This document shows positions 45,425 to 55,609 of a stretch of 64,000 nucleotides of DNA, in pieces. Location of the stretch: the NCBI GenBank assembly GCA_963555705.1, contig OY743169.1:9486014-9550013 (forward strand), written 5' to 3'. The notes beneath the pieces were generated by a model. That model was given only the letters and a program-made list of their open reading frames with translations, was not told the origin of the DNA and made no database searches. Within the stretch, counting starts at the first letter, position 1, and each line of letters opens with the position of its first letter. The position numbers and the translations under genes are program-made. This DNA comes from Ligustrum vulgare (Eukaryota > Streptophyta > Magnoliopsida > Lamiales > Oleaceae).

Positions 45425-45985
45425 GTAAGTATATCTTATGTTTTTATGAAAAGTAAGTATGTTTTTATGAAAGGTAAATACACCTTATGTTTTTATGAAA
45501 AGTAAGTATGTTTTTATGAAAAGTAAGTATGTTTTTATGACAAGTAAGTATATCTTATGTTTTTATGAAAAGTAAGTATGTTTTTATGAAAGGTAAATAC
45601 ACCTTATGTTTTTATGAAAAGTAAGTATGTTTTTATGAAAAATAAGTATGTTTTTATGACAAGTAAGTATATTTTATGTTTTTATGAAAAGTAAGTATGT
45701 TTTTATGAAAGGTAAATACACCTTATGTTTTTATGAAAAGTAAGTATGTTTTTATGACAAGTAAGTATATCTTATGTTTTTATGAAAAGTAAGTATGTTT
45801 TTATGAAAGGTAAATACACCTTATGTTTTTATGAAAAGTAAGTATGTTTTTATGACAAGTAAGTATATCTTATGTTTTTATGAAAAGTAAGTATGTTTTT
45901 ATGAAAGGTAAATACACCTTATGTTTTTATGAAAAGTAAGTATGTTTTTATGACAAGTAAGTATATCTTATGTTTTTATGAAAAT
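45425..45985 (+). repeat. GTAAGTATGTTTTTATGA minisatellite in 5' LTR
   Basis: Units of 21-24 bp alternate in a higher order of about 97 bp: AAGTAAGTATGTTTTTATGA, AGGTAAATACACCTTATG and AAGTAAGTATATCTTATG. Nearly every unit contains GTAAGTAT, which matches the plant 5' splice-site consensus. The copy in the 3' LTR (52164-52700) is one 21-bp unit shorter. Confidence 0.92.
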
Positions 45986-46498
45986 GTTTGGATCATTGCT
46001 ATGAAATCAATCTCACAAGATTGCTATGGGTCCCATATGATATGTTTATGATTATGCTAAGGGGACCGGAGTTTAGTAGCGCTACACATAAGAATTCTTG
46101 CCATTTAAGTTCGGTAAAATTCTTGTGTCTCCCTATGTTTATGAGTATTTCGATCCTATCCTATGTTATGATGAAAATGATCCATATGCTTTCAAAAGAA
46201 AATTTATGCTTGGTATACTTACTGGGATTTTATAAATCTCACTCCACGATATTTACCATTTTCAGATAATTGAAGGTTCGAGGCGGTCAACATGGAAGTG
46301 GCAAAAGTGGTTAAGATTGATGAGATAATTATGTTGAACTTTATGTAAGAAAATTATGTTCTATTTTTATTCACAAATAAAATTATGGGATTCTAATTAT
46401 TCTTTTGAATAATTTTACATTACTATTTAAGTCTCGATAATATGATATGAGTCACTTTTAGTGGCACTCGAATGGAAGAGAATTCGGGTCGTCACAGT

Positions 46499-46511
46499 TG
46501 GTATCAGAGCA
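46499..46511 (+). promoter_or_regulatory. Primer-binding site of gypsy-type element
   Basis: TGGTATCAGAGCA starts three bases after the 5' LTR and complements initiator-Met tRNA. Confidence 0.92.
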
Positions 46512-46734
46512 AAGAGTTTTAAAAACGATTCTGTAGATTTTTGAAATTTTATTTCTTTAAAAAAAAAAAAAAAAAAAATTACTATTCACGTGAACAGTAA
46601 AACGACGTGCTATTCATGATGAACAGTGAACGAAATCACTATTCATTATAAAAAAAAAAATTGAATTTTCACATGTCAAGTATGGTTATGATTTTGAAAA
46701 GCATGATGAAATTTGATGTGCGAATTTCAAGGAC

Positions 46735-47130
46735 AAAATTCATTTTAAGCAAGGGAGTTTATAATGTCCTGAAAATTTTATGGAATATAATTAGTTAGTG
46801 ATATGATGTTTATATTGATGTCTTTGATAAATTTCTAGAAGTTCGGGGACTAAAGGAAAAATAAGATTTGACGATAAATTTTATTTGGGTTAAGTTATTA
46901 ATTATTGATGGGGAGATAATTACTATATCGATATTGGATTTGTTTTGAAGACTGTGATTAATTAGGAATTATGATTCAAGAAAATGTTGATTTGGATACA
47001 ACCACATTAAATTATTGTTGATTAAAGGAAAATAAGATTATATGAAATATTTTAACTCATCACTCTACTATGTCACTCTCCACGTATTGACTCCTCGAAC
47101 CAGGTATGTTATATGCTTTGCAAGTCATTT
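46735..47130 (+). repeat. Second gypsy PPT/LTR-like junction
   Basis: AAGGACAAAATTCATTTTAA followed by GCAAGGGAGTTTATAA and then TGTCCTGAAAATTTTATG looks like the end of the interior and the beginning of an LTR from a different gypsy element (the GGACAAAATT and TGTCC...GGGACTAAAG motifs are common there). It lies only 240 bp inside this element, so the interior is probably chimeric. Confidence 0.5.
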
Positions 47131-47411
47131 ACGATTTTATTAAGACATGTTAAGTATGAAATCTTCATATGTTATGAATCTTTATGTGTTACACATAATA
47201 TACATGTCAAGTATGATATAAATTGATAGAAGACTCAATTTTTTTATTCTTTTCAATGTAGAATCATGAGACAGAGAGGATATTTATATGAATTTTGGTG
47301 CATATTAAGCTTAGTAAGATTGACTCAATTAGAAATTAAGTTGGGTTGTAACTTTTGCCCAAAATATATGGAATAATATATTAAACAAACAAAATTAATA
47401 ATGAATTCGTA

Positions 47412-47600
47412 CAATAATTTATCCCTTTATCACTACCTTTGTGTAAAAACAAGGGAAAAACTGTGGATGGTTATTGTACTTCCTCTTCAAGTTTCAATTT
47501 TCGGTTCAATAATTTATCCCTTTATCACTACCTTTGCTTAAAAGCAAGGAAAAACTGTGGATGATTATTGGTACCACTCTTCAAGTTTCAATTCTGAAAA
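47412..47600. repeat. Tandem duplication of about 95 bp
   Basis: CAATAATTTATCCCTTTATC starts at 47412 and again at about 47507. Both copies run to TCTTCAAGTTTCAATT. The stretch 47600-48520 is AT-rich with nothing recognised. Confidence 0.8.
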
Positions 47601-48529
47601 AAAAAAATTCAGAAAGAAAAGAAAGAAAGAGAACGGGTGTTGAGCATAATGGGAATAATATGACTTAAGAATGATTTTCAAAATAATTGTTGTCCTCAAG
47701 TTTAGAAATGATGAACCTTAAATGGACTTTGCATAATTTATTTTAGACATGGCACTAAGTATGAGAAGTCAACAGAAAGGATTTGATTATATGTTCAGAT
47801 TATCTATCGTTTAGATTAAACGAGAAATAGCAAGCCAGTTATGAAGTTGTGATAAGATGTTAAGATTATAAGTGATATGATTTTATTGAGACTTTTATGA
47901 GAAGCATTATGAAGTTAGAGATTTAAAGATTTGGTTCTTAGTTTTTGGTATTTAAGTAATGGATATTATGTTAAGTAAATGAATTATGCCTCTATGTTGA
48001 AGAGAAATGTATTATGAAGTTTGGCTTTGTGAATAAATTTTGGGAATATGATTTATGGCATATATTTATAAGTATGAGTAATCTTTTGAGCCAATTAAGG
48101 TATTGAGTGAAGTGATATTGAAAAAAAATATGATTTGAAATTGTTATGTTGAGGAATTATGAATTGAATTATGGGATATTTTTGATGATATTGAAGTGTT
48201 GGAATCGTTTTCAATATTTTTAGATCGTTGTGATCAAATGTGGAGTTAGTTATTATTGTGAGTTATGAAGTATGCTTATGGTTTGGATAAGTCCAAATTA
48301 CAAGAGAGATTCTGTTCAGAATTTTTATCATTTGGAATTAAGAGCATGATATGATAAGCATCCACTAAAGGAATTAAGGTTAGACATGCAAGTTCATTTA
48401 CATCACAAACGAGATTTAGTTGATGATAGCAGAGATTTTATTATTTTCTCATAAGGAGAACACACAAGAGTCACACTGGAAAGGAAATACATGAAAGCAT
48501 AAGAGAAAAACATGGAAAGATCCTCAGAA

Positions 48530-48750
48530 TGAGAGATGTGTTTCCGGAGTAGCCGTATCCTACCACCTCTGATCTTTTGAGGATATAAAGAGAAAACCTT
48601 CAAAGAGGTGTGTTTCGAGAGTAAGAATACTCCGTAATCTACCACCTTGAATCTTTGAAGTACACACAAGATTTAAACATTAAGGAAATCCTAGTAAATG
48701 GAGGGGTGTCTCGAGAGTGAGAATACTCCGTACTCTACCCCCACCTATTC
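48530..48750. repeat. Three diverged repeats next to the LOG frame
   Basis: GTGTTTC(G/C)(A/G)GAGTA...CTACCACC-type segments occur at about 48535-48578, 48608-48652 and 48703-48748, just downstream of the LOG frame in its direction of reading. They could be its 3' UTR or part of the host element. Confidence 0.65.
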
Positions 48751-48756
48751 TAAGAT

Positions 48757-49410
48757 TCACAGAGTTAAGTTTACATTAACCGGACTCCATTTTCGCTTGA
48801 TTTCCCTTCCTTGCGACCAATCTATCTTAACCCCTGCTGGATCTTGTATTGAGATATATGACTGCAGCTTATCCAGTAGTTCATCAATAGTAGGAGCAGA
48901 AATAAGAAGCCTTCTGGAAAATGGAGAGATGAATCCCTGTTCCACAGCATAATCAAGAAAGGTTAACAAACCATCAAAGAAATTGTTAACATTCAGAAGC
49001 CCAATAGGCTTAGTATGGAGATCTAGTTGAGCCCACGAGGTAATGTTAAAGATTTCTTCTAAGGTACCAAAACCTCCGGGCAGGGCTATAAAGACATCAG
49101 AACCATATAGCATACAAGTTATGCGTTCATGGATGGATAAGGTTTGAACTTCATGCCCTCGTGTTTTGCCTGCAACATCTACCAAAGGGACAGGTATGAC
49201 ACCGATTACTTTTGATTTCTCTGCAAGAGCAGATTGGGAAACACAACCCATTAGACCACTGCTACCACCCCCATACACAAGAGTGATACCTTTTTCCCCC
49301 AGTTTCTTTCCAAGATCTACGGCCGCTTCTAGATAACTGAAGCCTTTCCCCACTTTTGATCCACAAAATACACAAATAGTTTTGATCTGTCGAAGTTTTG
49401 GTGCTTCCAT
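48757..49410 (-). CDS. LOG-type cytokinin riboside 5'-monophosphate hydrolase
   Basis: An intact intronless 217-codon frame. Enzymes of this family cut the ribose-phosphate from cytokinin nucleotides, giving active free bases in one step in the cytosol. Seen here: CVFCGS (13-18), YGGGSSGLMG (46-55), HER (94-96) and the hallmark PGGFGTLEE (111-119), then WAQLDLHTKPIGLLN (126-140) and SAPTIDELL (171-179). Length is normal for LOG. Odd points: residues after the Arg of HER read ITCM where plant LOGs usually have KAEM, so activity may be changed; plant LOG genes normally have several introns, while this copy has none. It lies antisense between the LTRs of a young gypsy-type element. A TATA-like TTTAAATAGCC sits about 75 bp upstream of the ATG. 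A captured, retrocopied gene is the simplest reading. Confidence 0.93.
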   Translation of the reverse strand: MEAPKLRQIKTICVFCGSKVGKGFSYLEAAVDLGKKLGEKGITLVYGGGSSGLMGCVSQSALAEKSKVIGVIPVPLVDVAGKTRGHEVQTLSIHERITCMLYGSDVFIALPGGFGTLEEIFNITSWAQLDLHTKPIGLLNVNNFFDGLLTFLDYAVEQGFISPFSRRLLISAPTIDELLDKLQSYISIQDPAGVKIDWSQGREIKRKWSPVNVNLTL

Positions 49411-49482
49411 CTTTGATAGTATAGAAGAGAAAACTTACGAAGAAGATGTGATTTTGGGATGCCTGAACTATGAAATATGTTT

Positions 49483-49496
49483 GGCTATTTAAAGCC
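49483..49496 (-). promoter_or_regulatory. TATA-like box upstream of the LOG frame
   Basis: The minus strand reads GGCTTTAAATAGCC, about 73-86 bp before the start codon at 49410, a plausible TATA distance for a short 5' UTR. This is inferred from position only. Confidence 0.4.
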
Positions 49497-49876
49497 GAAA
49501 AAATTTACTGTTTTTGATTGATTATGAAAAAGTAAGATTTACTTTTGACAAAATCGGCCAACTTTTGACTGTTTTACCAAAGATATCACCTTTCGGTGAT
49601 TTATTTCCAGCTTTATCAAAACTCGAGAAAGGAAAATATATTTTATTTCCAAAACGCGTGAAAGAAAACAGCAAAATATTTTAAATGTGTATCAAGAGAT
49701 TTACCTTATATCATTGTTGAACTGCCAGAAGCCTCATTTTGTAAAACAGACTGGCAAACAGGATCTTTTGCTATTATATTTTGGAGACTATAACGATTTT
49801 TGTCCTCGTTAAACTGAGAGTATAAGGAGAGAAGTTCACGTTGCACATAACCACTTGGGTGCATCTCAAGAGTCAA

Positions 49877-50305
49877 TCAAATATCATCCAAAGACTCCTT
49901 ACTCAGTCCACCCTTTATGAATTCTATTTTATCATCCCGATTGTTAGAAGAATATCCTACTGATTTGCAACGAGTATCACAGTTCCAACGAGCACATTTG
50001 TAGCAACCATTCAGCCTTTTTGCTCTTCGTTTCTTTGCGAAGGTGCTTTTGCCTAAACCAGGCATGTGCTTTGGAAATGTCATAGGTAATTCACCAGATA
50101 GTCGAACCTTTGCTTCGATCAACCATCGAACATCTTCTGAAACACCATGAGCCATCAGCAACCTCAATCTTTCGAGTCTTATTCGATAAATTTTCCTCAG
50201 ATCATTCATTGGAAGACTGGAATAATACTTGCGAATGTTTGTAAGAATGATATCCATGTTTTTGATGGATCTAACCTCTTCCCAGCATGAACTATTTAAA
50301 AGCAT
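49877..50305 (-). CDS. Unknown 142-aa Cys-rich protein frame
   Basis: I do not recognise this protein. The frame has a helix-rich N-terminal half (LRKIYRIRLERLRLLMAHGV), then a basic stretch (AKKRRAKRL, about residues 91-99), then CYKCARWNCDTRC with spacing CX2CX4CX3C, which resembles a small zinc-binding knuckle, and an acidic/polar end. It lies 466 bp upstream of the LOG frame on the same strand, antisense to the LTRs. Extra antisense frames are known from some plant Ty3/gypsy lineages, so it may be an element protein rather than a host gene. Coding status is supported by length in AT-rich DNA and ordered composition only. Confidence 0.55.
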   Translation of the reverse strand: MLLNSSCWEEVRSIKNMDIILTNIRKYYSSLPMNDLRKIYRIRLERLRLLMAHGVSEDVRWLIEAKVRLSGELPMTFPKHMPGLGKSTFAKKRRAKRLNGCYKCARWNCDTRCKSVGYSSNNRDDKIEFIKGGLSKESLDDI

Positions 50306-50579
50306 TAAGGATCGGAGGGAATCCGCGTGATATTGATTCCAGCAAGAAAGCGCGGAATAGAATAATGGAAAAGAGGGAACAAGAGTTTATGCGCCGTTTA
50401 CTTTCTTGATAAAAGGAAGATTTGATGATGACGGGATTTGAGATATGGAATATTTTCTTGGATTTTGGGTACTGATATTTTGATATAATAATCAAGGTAT
50501 AGAAATAATACGGGGATACGTGAAAGTGAAATAAGGACTGTATTGAATCAGGATTAATAAGTTTGTGCAAGTGAAAGGA

Positions 50580-51160
50580 ATACCTTACGGGAAATGTTAT
50601 GATATTTGAGTTAAGAATTTTAATTATTTGGGAGATATTTGTTTATTGAATTTTGCAGAAATTTTGGGTTACAAATATTGGAAAGATAAACTGATGATTA
50701 TGTTGATATGTGAATAACATGTTTGGGTATATTACATAGAGAATATTCAGGTAATCGTTTTAATTATTTTGGGATATTTGGTGATAAGAAGAAATGACAA
50801 ATTATTATGGTATGATATGTTAGTAAAGATTTATTGAAATTTTAGAGATATTAATACGAATATTTGAGGTCACATGATACGATGATAAATGACAAGTTAC
50901 ATGAATACTACAAGATATGATGAAATATCACATACGATTGGGAATTTTCATTTTGATTCAGAAGAATTTATGAGTAGACATATGTCTATTATTGATAGAA
51001 AAGTCCATGTCTTAAGAAAACAAATTGATGCATTTAGTCAAAGTCCAGTGGGTTAAATATGGTTGGGTTAAATATGGTAGCGATGATGCTACATAAGAAG
51101 AAGAAGAAGAGATTCTGATTAAGTGTTCAGAAATCATAAGATCAAGTAAGATTAATTTCG
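50580..51160. other. AT-rich interior of gypsy-type element
   Basis: No gag/pol motif was recognised on either strand. Confidence 0.5.
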
Positions 51161-51163
51161 AGG

Positions 51164-51189
51164 ACGAAATTATTTTAAGGGGGTAAGTT
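51164..51189 (+). promoter_or_regulatory. Polypurine tract of gypsy-type element
   Basis: The run TTAAGGGGGTAAG ends just before TGTAGCG of the 3' LTR and is preceded by CGAGGACGAAAT, the common plant gypsy context. Confidence 0.8.
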
Positions 51190-53211
51190 TGTAGCGACCA
51201 AGAATTTTTACGCGATTAATAATTATTTTAATAGAAAATCGTGTCGCTACTATTTCACCCATTTTTATTAAGTTAACGCCACGACGTATTCGTATAGCCA
51301 AATCAAGAAATAATCGAGATCGTTCGATTTTAAATTAAATTCCGAATTTCTAAAAATATTTCCATTCTCTTGATTTAAAGTATATTAAGTCCAAGTACTT
51401 AATTCAATGTTATCCCAATATTTATTTATACAAAAATTATTTTTATTATTGAAATTAAGAAAATATATGCAAGCATGAGAGGTTCCATTATATATAATAA
51501 TTATGAGAATCTTAATTTAATAAATATGGAAAAGTATATGAATGGTTGATAGACTCCATTATATGTAATCATGAAGAGCATAATATTTGTATAAATATGG
51601 AAAAGTATATGAATGAATTATATACTCCATTATATATAAACATGAAGAGCATAATATTTGTATAAATATGGAAAAGTATATGAATGATTGATAAGACTCC
51701 ATTATATGTAATCATTAAGAGCATAATATTTGTATAAATATGGAAAAGTATATGAATGATTTATATACTCCATTATATATAATCATGAAGAGCATAATAA
51801 TTGTATAAATATGGAAAAGTATATGAATGATTGATAGACTCCATTATATATAATCATGAAGAGCATATTATTTGTATAAATATGGAAAAGTATATGAATG
51901 GTGCTTTACTTTAAGAAAATGATGTGTTAAAATTAATAGAATTGAATGATTATGTTTACAATATGCCAACTTTATACATCTATTTAAACCCATCTCTTTT
52001 ACACACAACTCTACACATATACACTTATTTCCAATCTCTTGACAAAATCCACAAGTAAGAGAAATTCAAGGTGGTCAAGAAAGTTTTGGTCCATTTACTA
52101 CTACACTTCATTTTAATTTTTGGTCCATTTACTACTACACTTCATTTTAATCTTTTAAAAGGTAAGTATATCTTATGTTTTTATGAAAAGTAAGTATGTT
52201 TTTATGAAAGGTAAATACACCTTATGTTTTTATGAAAAGTAAGTATGTTTTTATGAAAAGTAAGTATGTTTTTATGACAAGTAAGTATATCTTATGTTTT
52301 TATGAAAAGTAAGTATGTTTTTATGAAAGGTAAATACACCTTATGTTTTTATGAAAAGTAAGTATGTTTTTATGACAAGTAAGTATATTTTATGTTTTTA
52401 TGAAAAGTAAGTATGTTTTTATGAAAGGTAAATACACCTTATGTTTTTATGAAAAGTAAGTATGTTTTTATGACAAGTAAGTATATCTTATGTTTTTATG
52501 AAAAGTAAGTATGTTTTTATGAAAGGTAAATACACCTTATGTTTTTATGAAAAGTAAGTATGTTTTTATGACAAGTAAGTATATCTTATGTTTTTATGAA
52601 AAGTAAGTATGTTTTTATGAAAGGTAAATACACCTTATGTTTTTATGAAAAGTAAGTATGTTTTTATGACAAGTAAGTATATCTTATGTTTTTATGAAAA
52701 TGTTTGGATCATTGCTATGAAATCAATCTCACAAGATTGCTATGGGTCCCATATGATATGTTTATGATTATGCTAAGGGGACCGGAGTTTAGTAGCGCTA
52801 CACATAAGAATTCTTGCCATCTAAGTTCGGTAAAATTCTTGTGTCTCTCTATGTTTATGAGGATTTCGATCCTATCCTATGTTATGATGAAAATGATCCA
52901 TATGTTTTCAAAAGAAAATTTTGCTTGGTATACTTACTGGGATTTTATAAATCTCACTCCACGATATTTACCATTTTCAGATAATTGAAGGTTCGAGGCG
53001 GTCAACATGGAAGTGGCAAAAGTGGTTAAGATTGATGAGATAATTATGTTGAACTTTATGTAAGAAAATTATGTTCTATTTTTATTCACAAATAAAATTA
53101 TGGGATTCTAATTATTCTTTTGAATAATTTTACATTACTATTTAAGTCTCGATAATATGATATGAGTCACTTTTAGTGGCACTCGAATGGTCGAGAATTC
53201 GGGTCGTCACA
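51190..53211 (+). repeat. 3' LTR of gypsy-type element
   Basis: 2022 bp, nearly identical to 44453-46496, including the 71-bp array (about 51522-51948) and the GTAAGTAT minisatellite (about 52164-52700). Confidence 0.95.
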
Positions 53212-53216
53212 GAGGA

Positions 53217-54520
53217 AGCCATAGAATCCGAGATAAAAACAAAGTTTTGGAACTTGTTTGATTCGCCTGAAATGGGTATGACCCATAGGCAGTAAATGGG
53301 TTTACTCTGAATCAATTCAGATTCTGTTTGTGGTAGCAACATGCTATAATTATGTGATTTTTAAATCCTTAAACATAGTATATTAGCTACAGATATTTAT
53401 TATAGATTAAAGCAAGCCTCACGGTGCTAGAATCTTAATTTTGATGAGATAATCAAAATGTTTGATTTTATCAAAATTGCAAACTAATTATGTGTGTACA
53501 TAAAAGGTTAGTGCGAGTGTTCAATATTTCTGATACTATATGTAGGTGACATATTATTGATCAGAAGTTGAATCTCTAACCTTGAAAGTGAAAGTGCAAT
53601 TATTTTGAATTTCTCCACGATGGATTTGAGAAATAAAACCTTCACTTTGGGAACAAGAATCTATAGAAAATTATTTTGAATTTCTCCATGATGGATTTGA
53701 GAAATAAAACCTTCACTTTGGGAACCAGAATCTATAGAGATAGATTTGAAAGGTTGTTTTGATTTCTCAATCCACGTACATAGATGTAATGCTAATGGAG
53801 TTAGCATAAGTGAATCCGATGTAGGATTCTAACCCAAAAGTTTTGGGGTTAATCTTTTCAAAATGGTGTTTAGAACACATATTGAGAAAGATTGATGTGG
53901 AGAAGATATTTGATTGTTTGACAATAATATCTTAAACGCGACACTATGTACGATACCTTTTGTATTATTGAGTACATGAGAAGTACTAAGAATGCAGTAG
54001 ACATGAGGAGAAATATAGACTTACAGTCTTTAGGTATAGAGATACCATCCTTTAGTCCGGGAAGGGATGAAGGAAACATTCAGTCTAATTGTTAATTAAC
54101 TCATAGTAGTGGTGTGGTCAGTTTGAAATAGTTCAAACAAGAGAGACCGCTAAATATACAACAAAGACCAAATACATAAGTGCTTGTGAAGCAATCTCGA
54201 TCGTTAAGTTCATTAGTGAACTATAACTGTTCCCAGCATTGTAGCTCCAGTAATGAGTACTGTGACGACAATAGAGCCATCGCGCAAGTGAGGGAACTGG
54301 GTCTCATCGATGATCTGAGTATGTATTAGGGTCTACTATCTTATTCGAAGATTGTAGAAAAAAGAGAATTCACGCCCACTAACCTTGCAAGGGTTGAATA
54401 TGTGAAGAGTCACATGTCTAAGATCCACCTGTAAATCCACTATCCCAACGGGAATGTGATTGTCACATAAACTCGTTATGTATAAGATACATGAGTTATT
54501 GGATCTAGTGGGAGTATATC
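53217..54520 (+). pseudogene. Decayed copia RT and RNase H (old element)
   Basis: The plus strand reads YRLKQASR (about 53400), NFDEIIKMFDFIKIAN, TMDLRNKTFTLGTRIYR (about 53620) and, far on, AIAQVRELGS (about 54270) and NPLSQ (about 54440), which is copia order. A 61-bp tandem duplication covers the TMDLRNKTF part (about 53609-53735). Stops are frequent. It continues 43690-44452 across the gypsy insertion. Confidence 0.75.
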
Positions 54521-55609
54521 AGTGTTATGCTCTAAATCCAATCGTTGAAAAAGCATAACACATATTATCATTGTTATAATAAAGGCAGATCTATTATTAA
54601 ATTGAGTTTAACTCACTATTTAGATAATAGAGTCCGTAGAGTAAGTTTAATTAACTTGTAAGTCATAAGGTGTTGTGACTGTGAGATACAAGTCATTAAT
54701 ATCTTATTCTAAAATTGTCCCTAGTCGAAGTAACAACAAGATACAGATATTGTTGTTAGAGTTAGACTAGCATGTGTTGCATTTCTTTCTTATGAAGAAA
54801 GTAGCTTATCTCACAAGCTAGAATGAAGAGGGACATTAGAATGAACACGTGGATGCATTGTTAGATGAACAAAGCATTGGATGACCCGCCTAGAGATTCC
54901 ACATGGATAACTATCCAAGCATCAGTGGTGAATCTCTAATGCGCGGTTATGTATTTAGTCTTTTGACTTGAGGACGTCATAGAATCTTATATGAGGATTA
55001 CTATGCTTTGGCGAGCTTTGATGTTGGTTCTTGAGAAGGAGTCATCAGGATGACGCCGTACGGGTATAGTGAGAGTCATATGAAGGTTGTGTATGTCTAA
55101 TATGAGGATTTGTCACTCCTGGGTAGTAGGAGATTATAACCTGTATTTCACTCACTTAAGTTGATGTAAATTCCTCGGACGGGGTGAAGTTATGAGTTGA
55201 AAAGGCGTTTTCAGTCATAACAAGATCAACTGAGATAAGAAGTGAATAACATAATTAGTTGAAATGAGATTGACGTTATCCATATCTCTTAACCAATTGA
55301 GTTATATTGATGAAGGGATTGTATTCCACGGTAACGTCACATGAACTGGTCTTGTCATGCCACATGATTTTTCCTTTCACATGGATTTCCTTGACACATT
55401 GCTAGATGTTAATCTAGGACGGCGATGTGAATTAATCGATCTTGGTGAGTCGAGGATAAATTAGAAATAGAGATTTGAATTCATCTTATTCCAATCAGAT
55501 TGGAATAATAATAATAACACGATGTTTGCCATCGTGAATGGAACCTAATGGGTCACACACAAAAGGGAGAATTGAATATCTGGAATTGGATCTTGTCCAA
55601 GTAGGAGAT
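54521..55609 (+). other. Non-coding 3' part of old copia
   Basis: No frame was recognised. It ends in AAGTAGGAGAT directly before the 3' LTR, a copia-type polypurine tract. Confidence 0.6.

Larger units (their letters stand above)
44453..46496 (+). repeat. 5' LTR of gypsy-type element
   Basis: 2044 bp. It contains six tandem 71-bp units (about 44785-45211), a TATA-like TATTTAAACC near 45243, a 21-24-bp minisatellite (45425-45985) and a 93-codon frame (45988-46269). The matching frame in the 3' LTR changes phase near its end, so it is not likely to be coding. Confidence 0.95.
44453..53211 (+). mobile_element. Non-autonomous gypsy-type element carrying a LOG frame
   Basis: LTRs of 2044 and 2022 bp start TGTAGCGACC and end CGGGTCGTCACA, with the 5-bp duplication GAGGA on both sides (44448-44452, 53212-53216). 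An initiator-Met primer-binding site follows the 5' LTR, and GAGGACGAAATTATTTTAAG plus a G-run precedes the 3' LTR, the layout of plant Ty3/gypsy chromoviruses (Tekay/Del type, inferred). The 4.7-kb interior has no recognisable gag, protease, RT or integrase. It carries two minus-strand frames: a LOG-type enzyme and a Cys-rich protein. The LTRs differ by about seven substitutions, one 21-bp repeat unit and one base. Confidence 0.95.

Noticed and set aside
45988..46269. 93-codon frame in the 5' LTR (and 94 codons at 52704-52988) as a conserved protein
   Set aside because: A one-base difference between the LTRs changes the frame of the last third; no domain is visible and it lies in LTR sequence.
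50292..50570. 92-codon minus-strand frame overlapping the Cys-rich frame
   Set aside because: It overlaps the better frame by a few bases in another phase, lacks domain character and is rich in Ile/Ser/Phe as expected of AT-rich noise.
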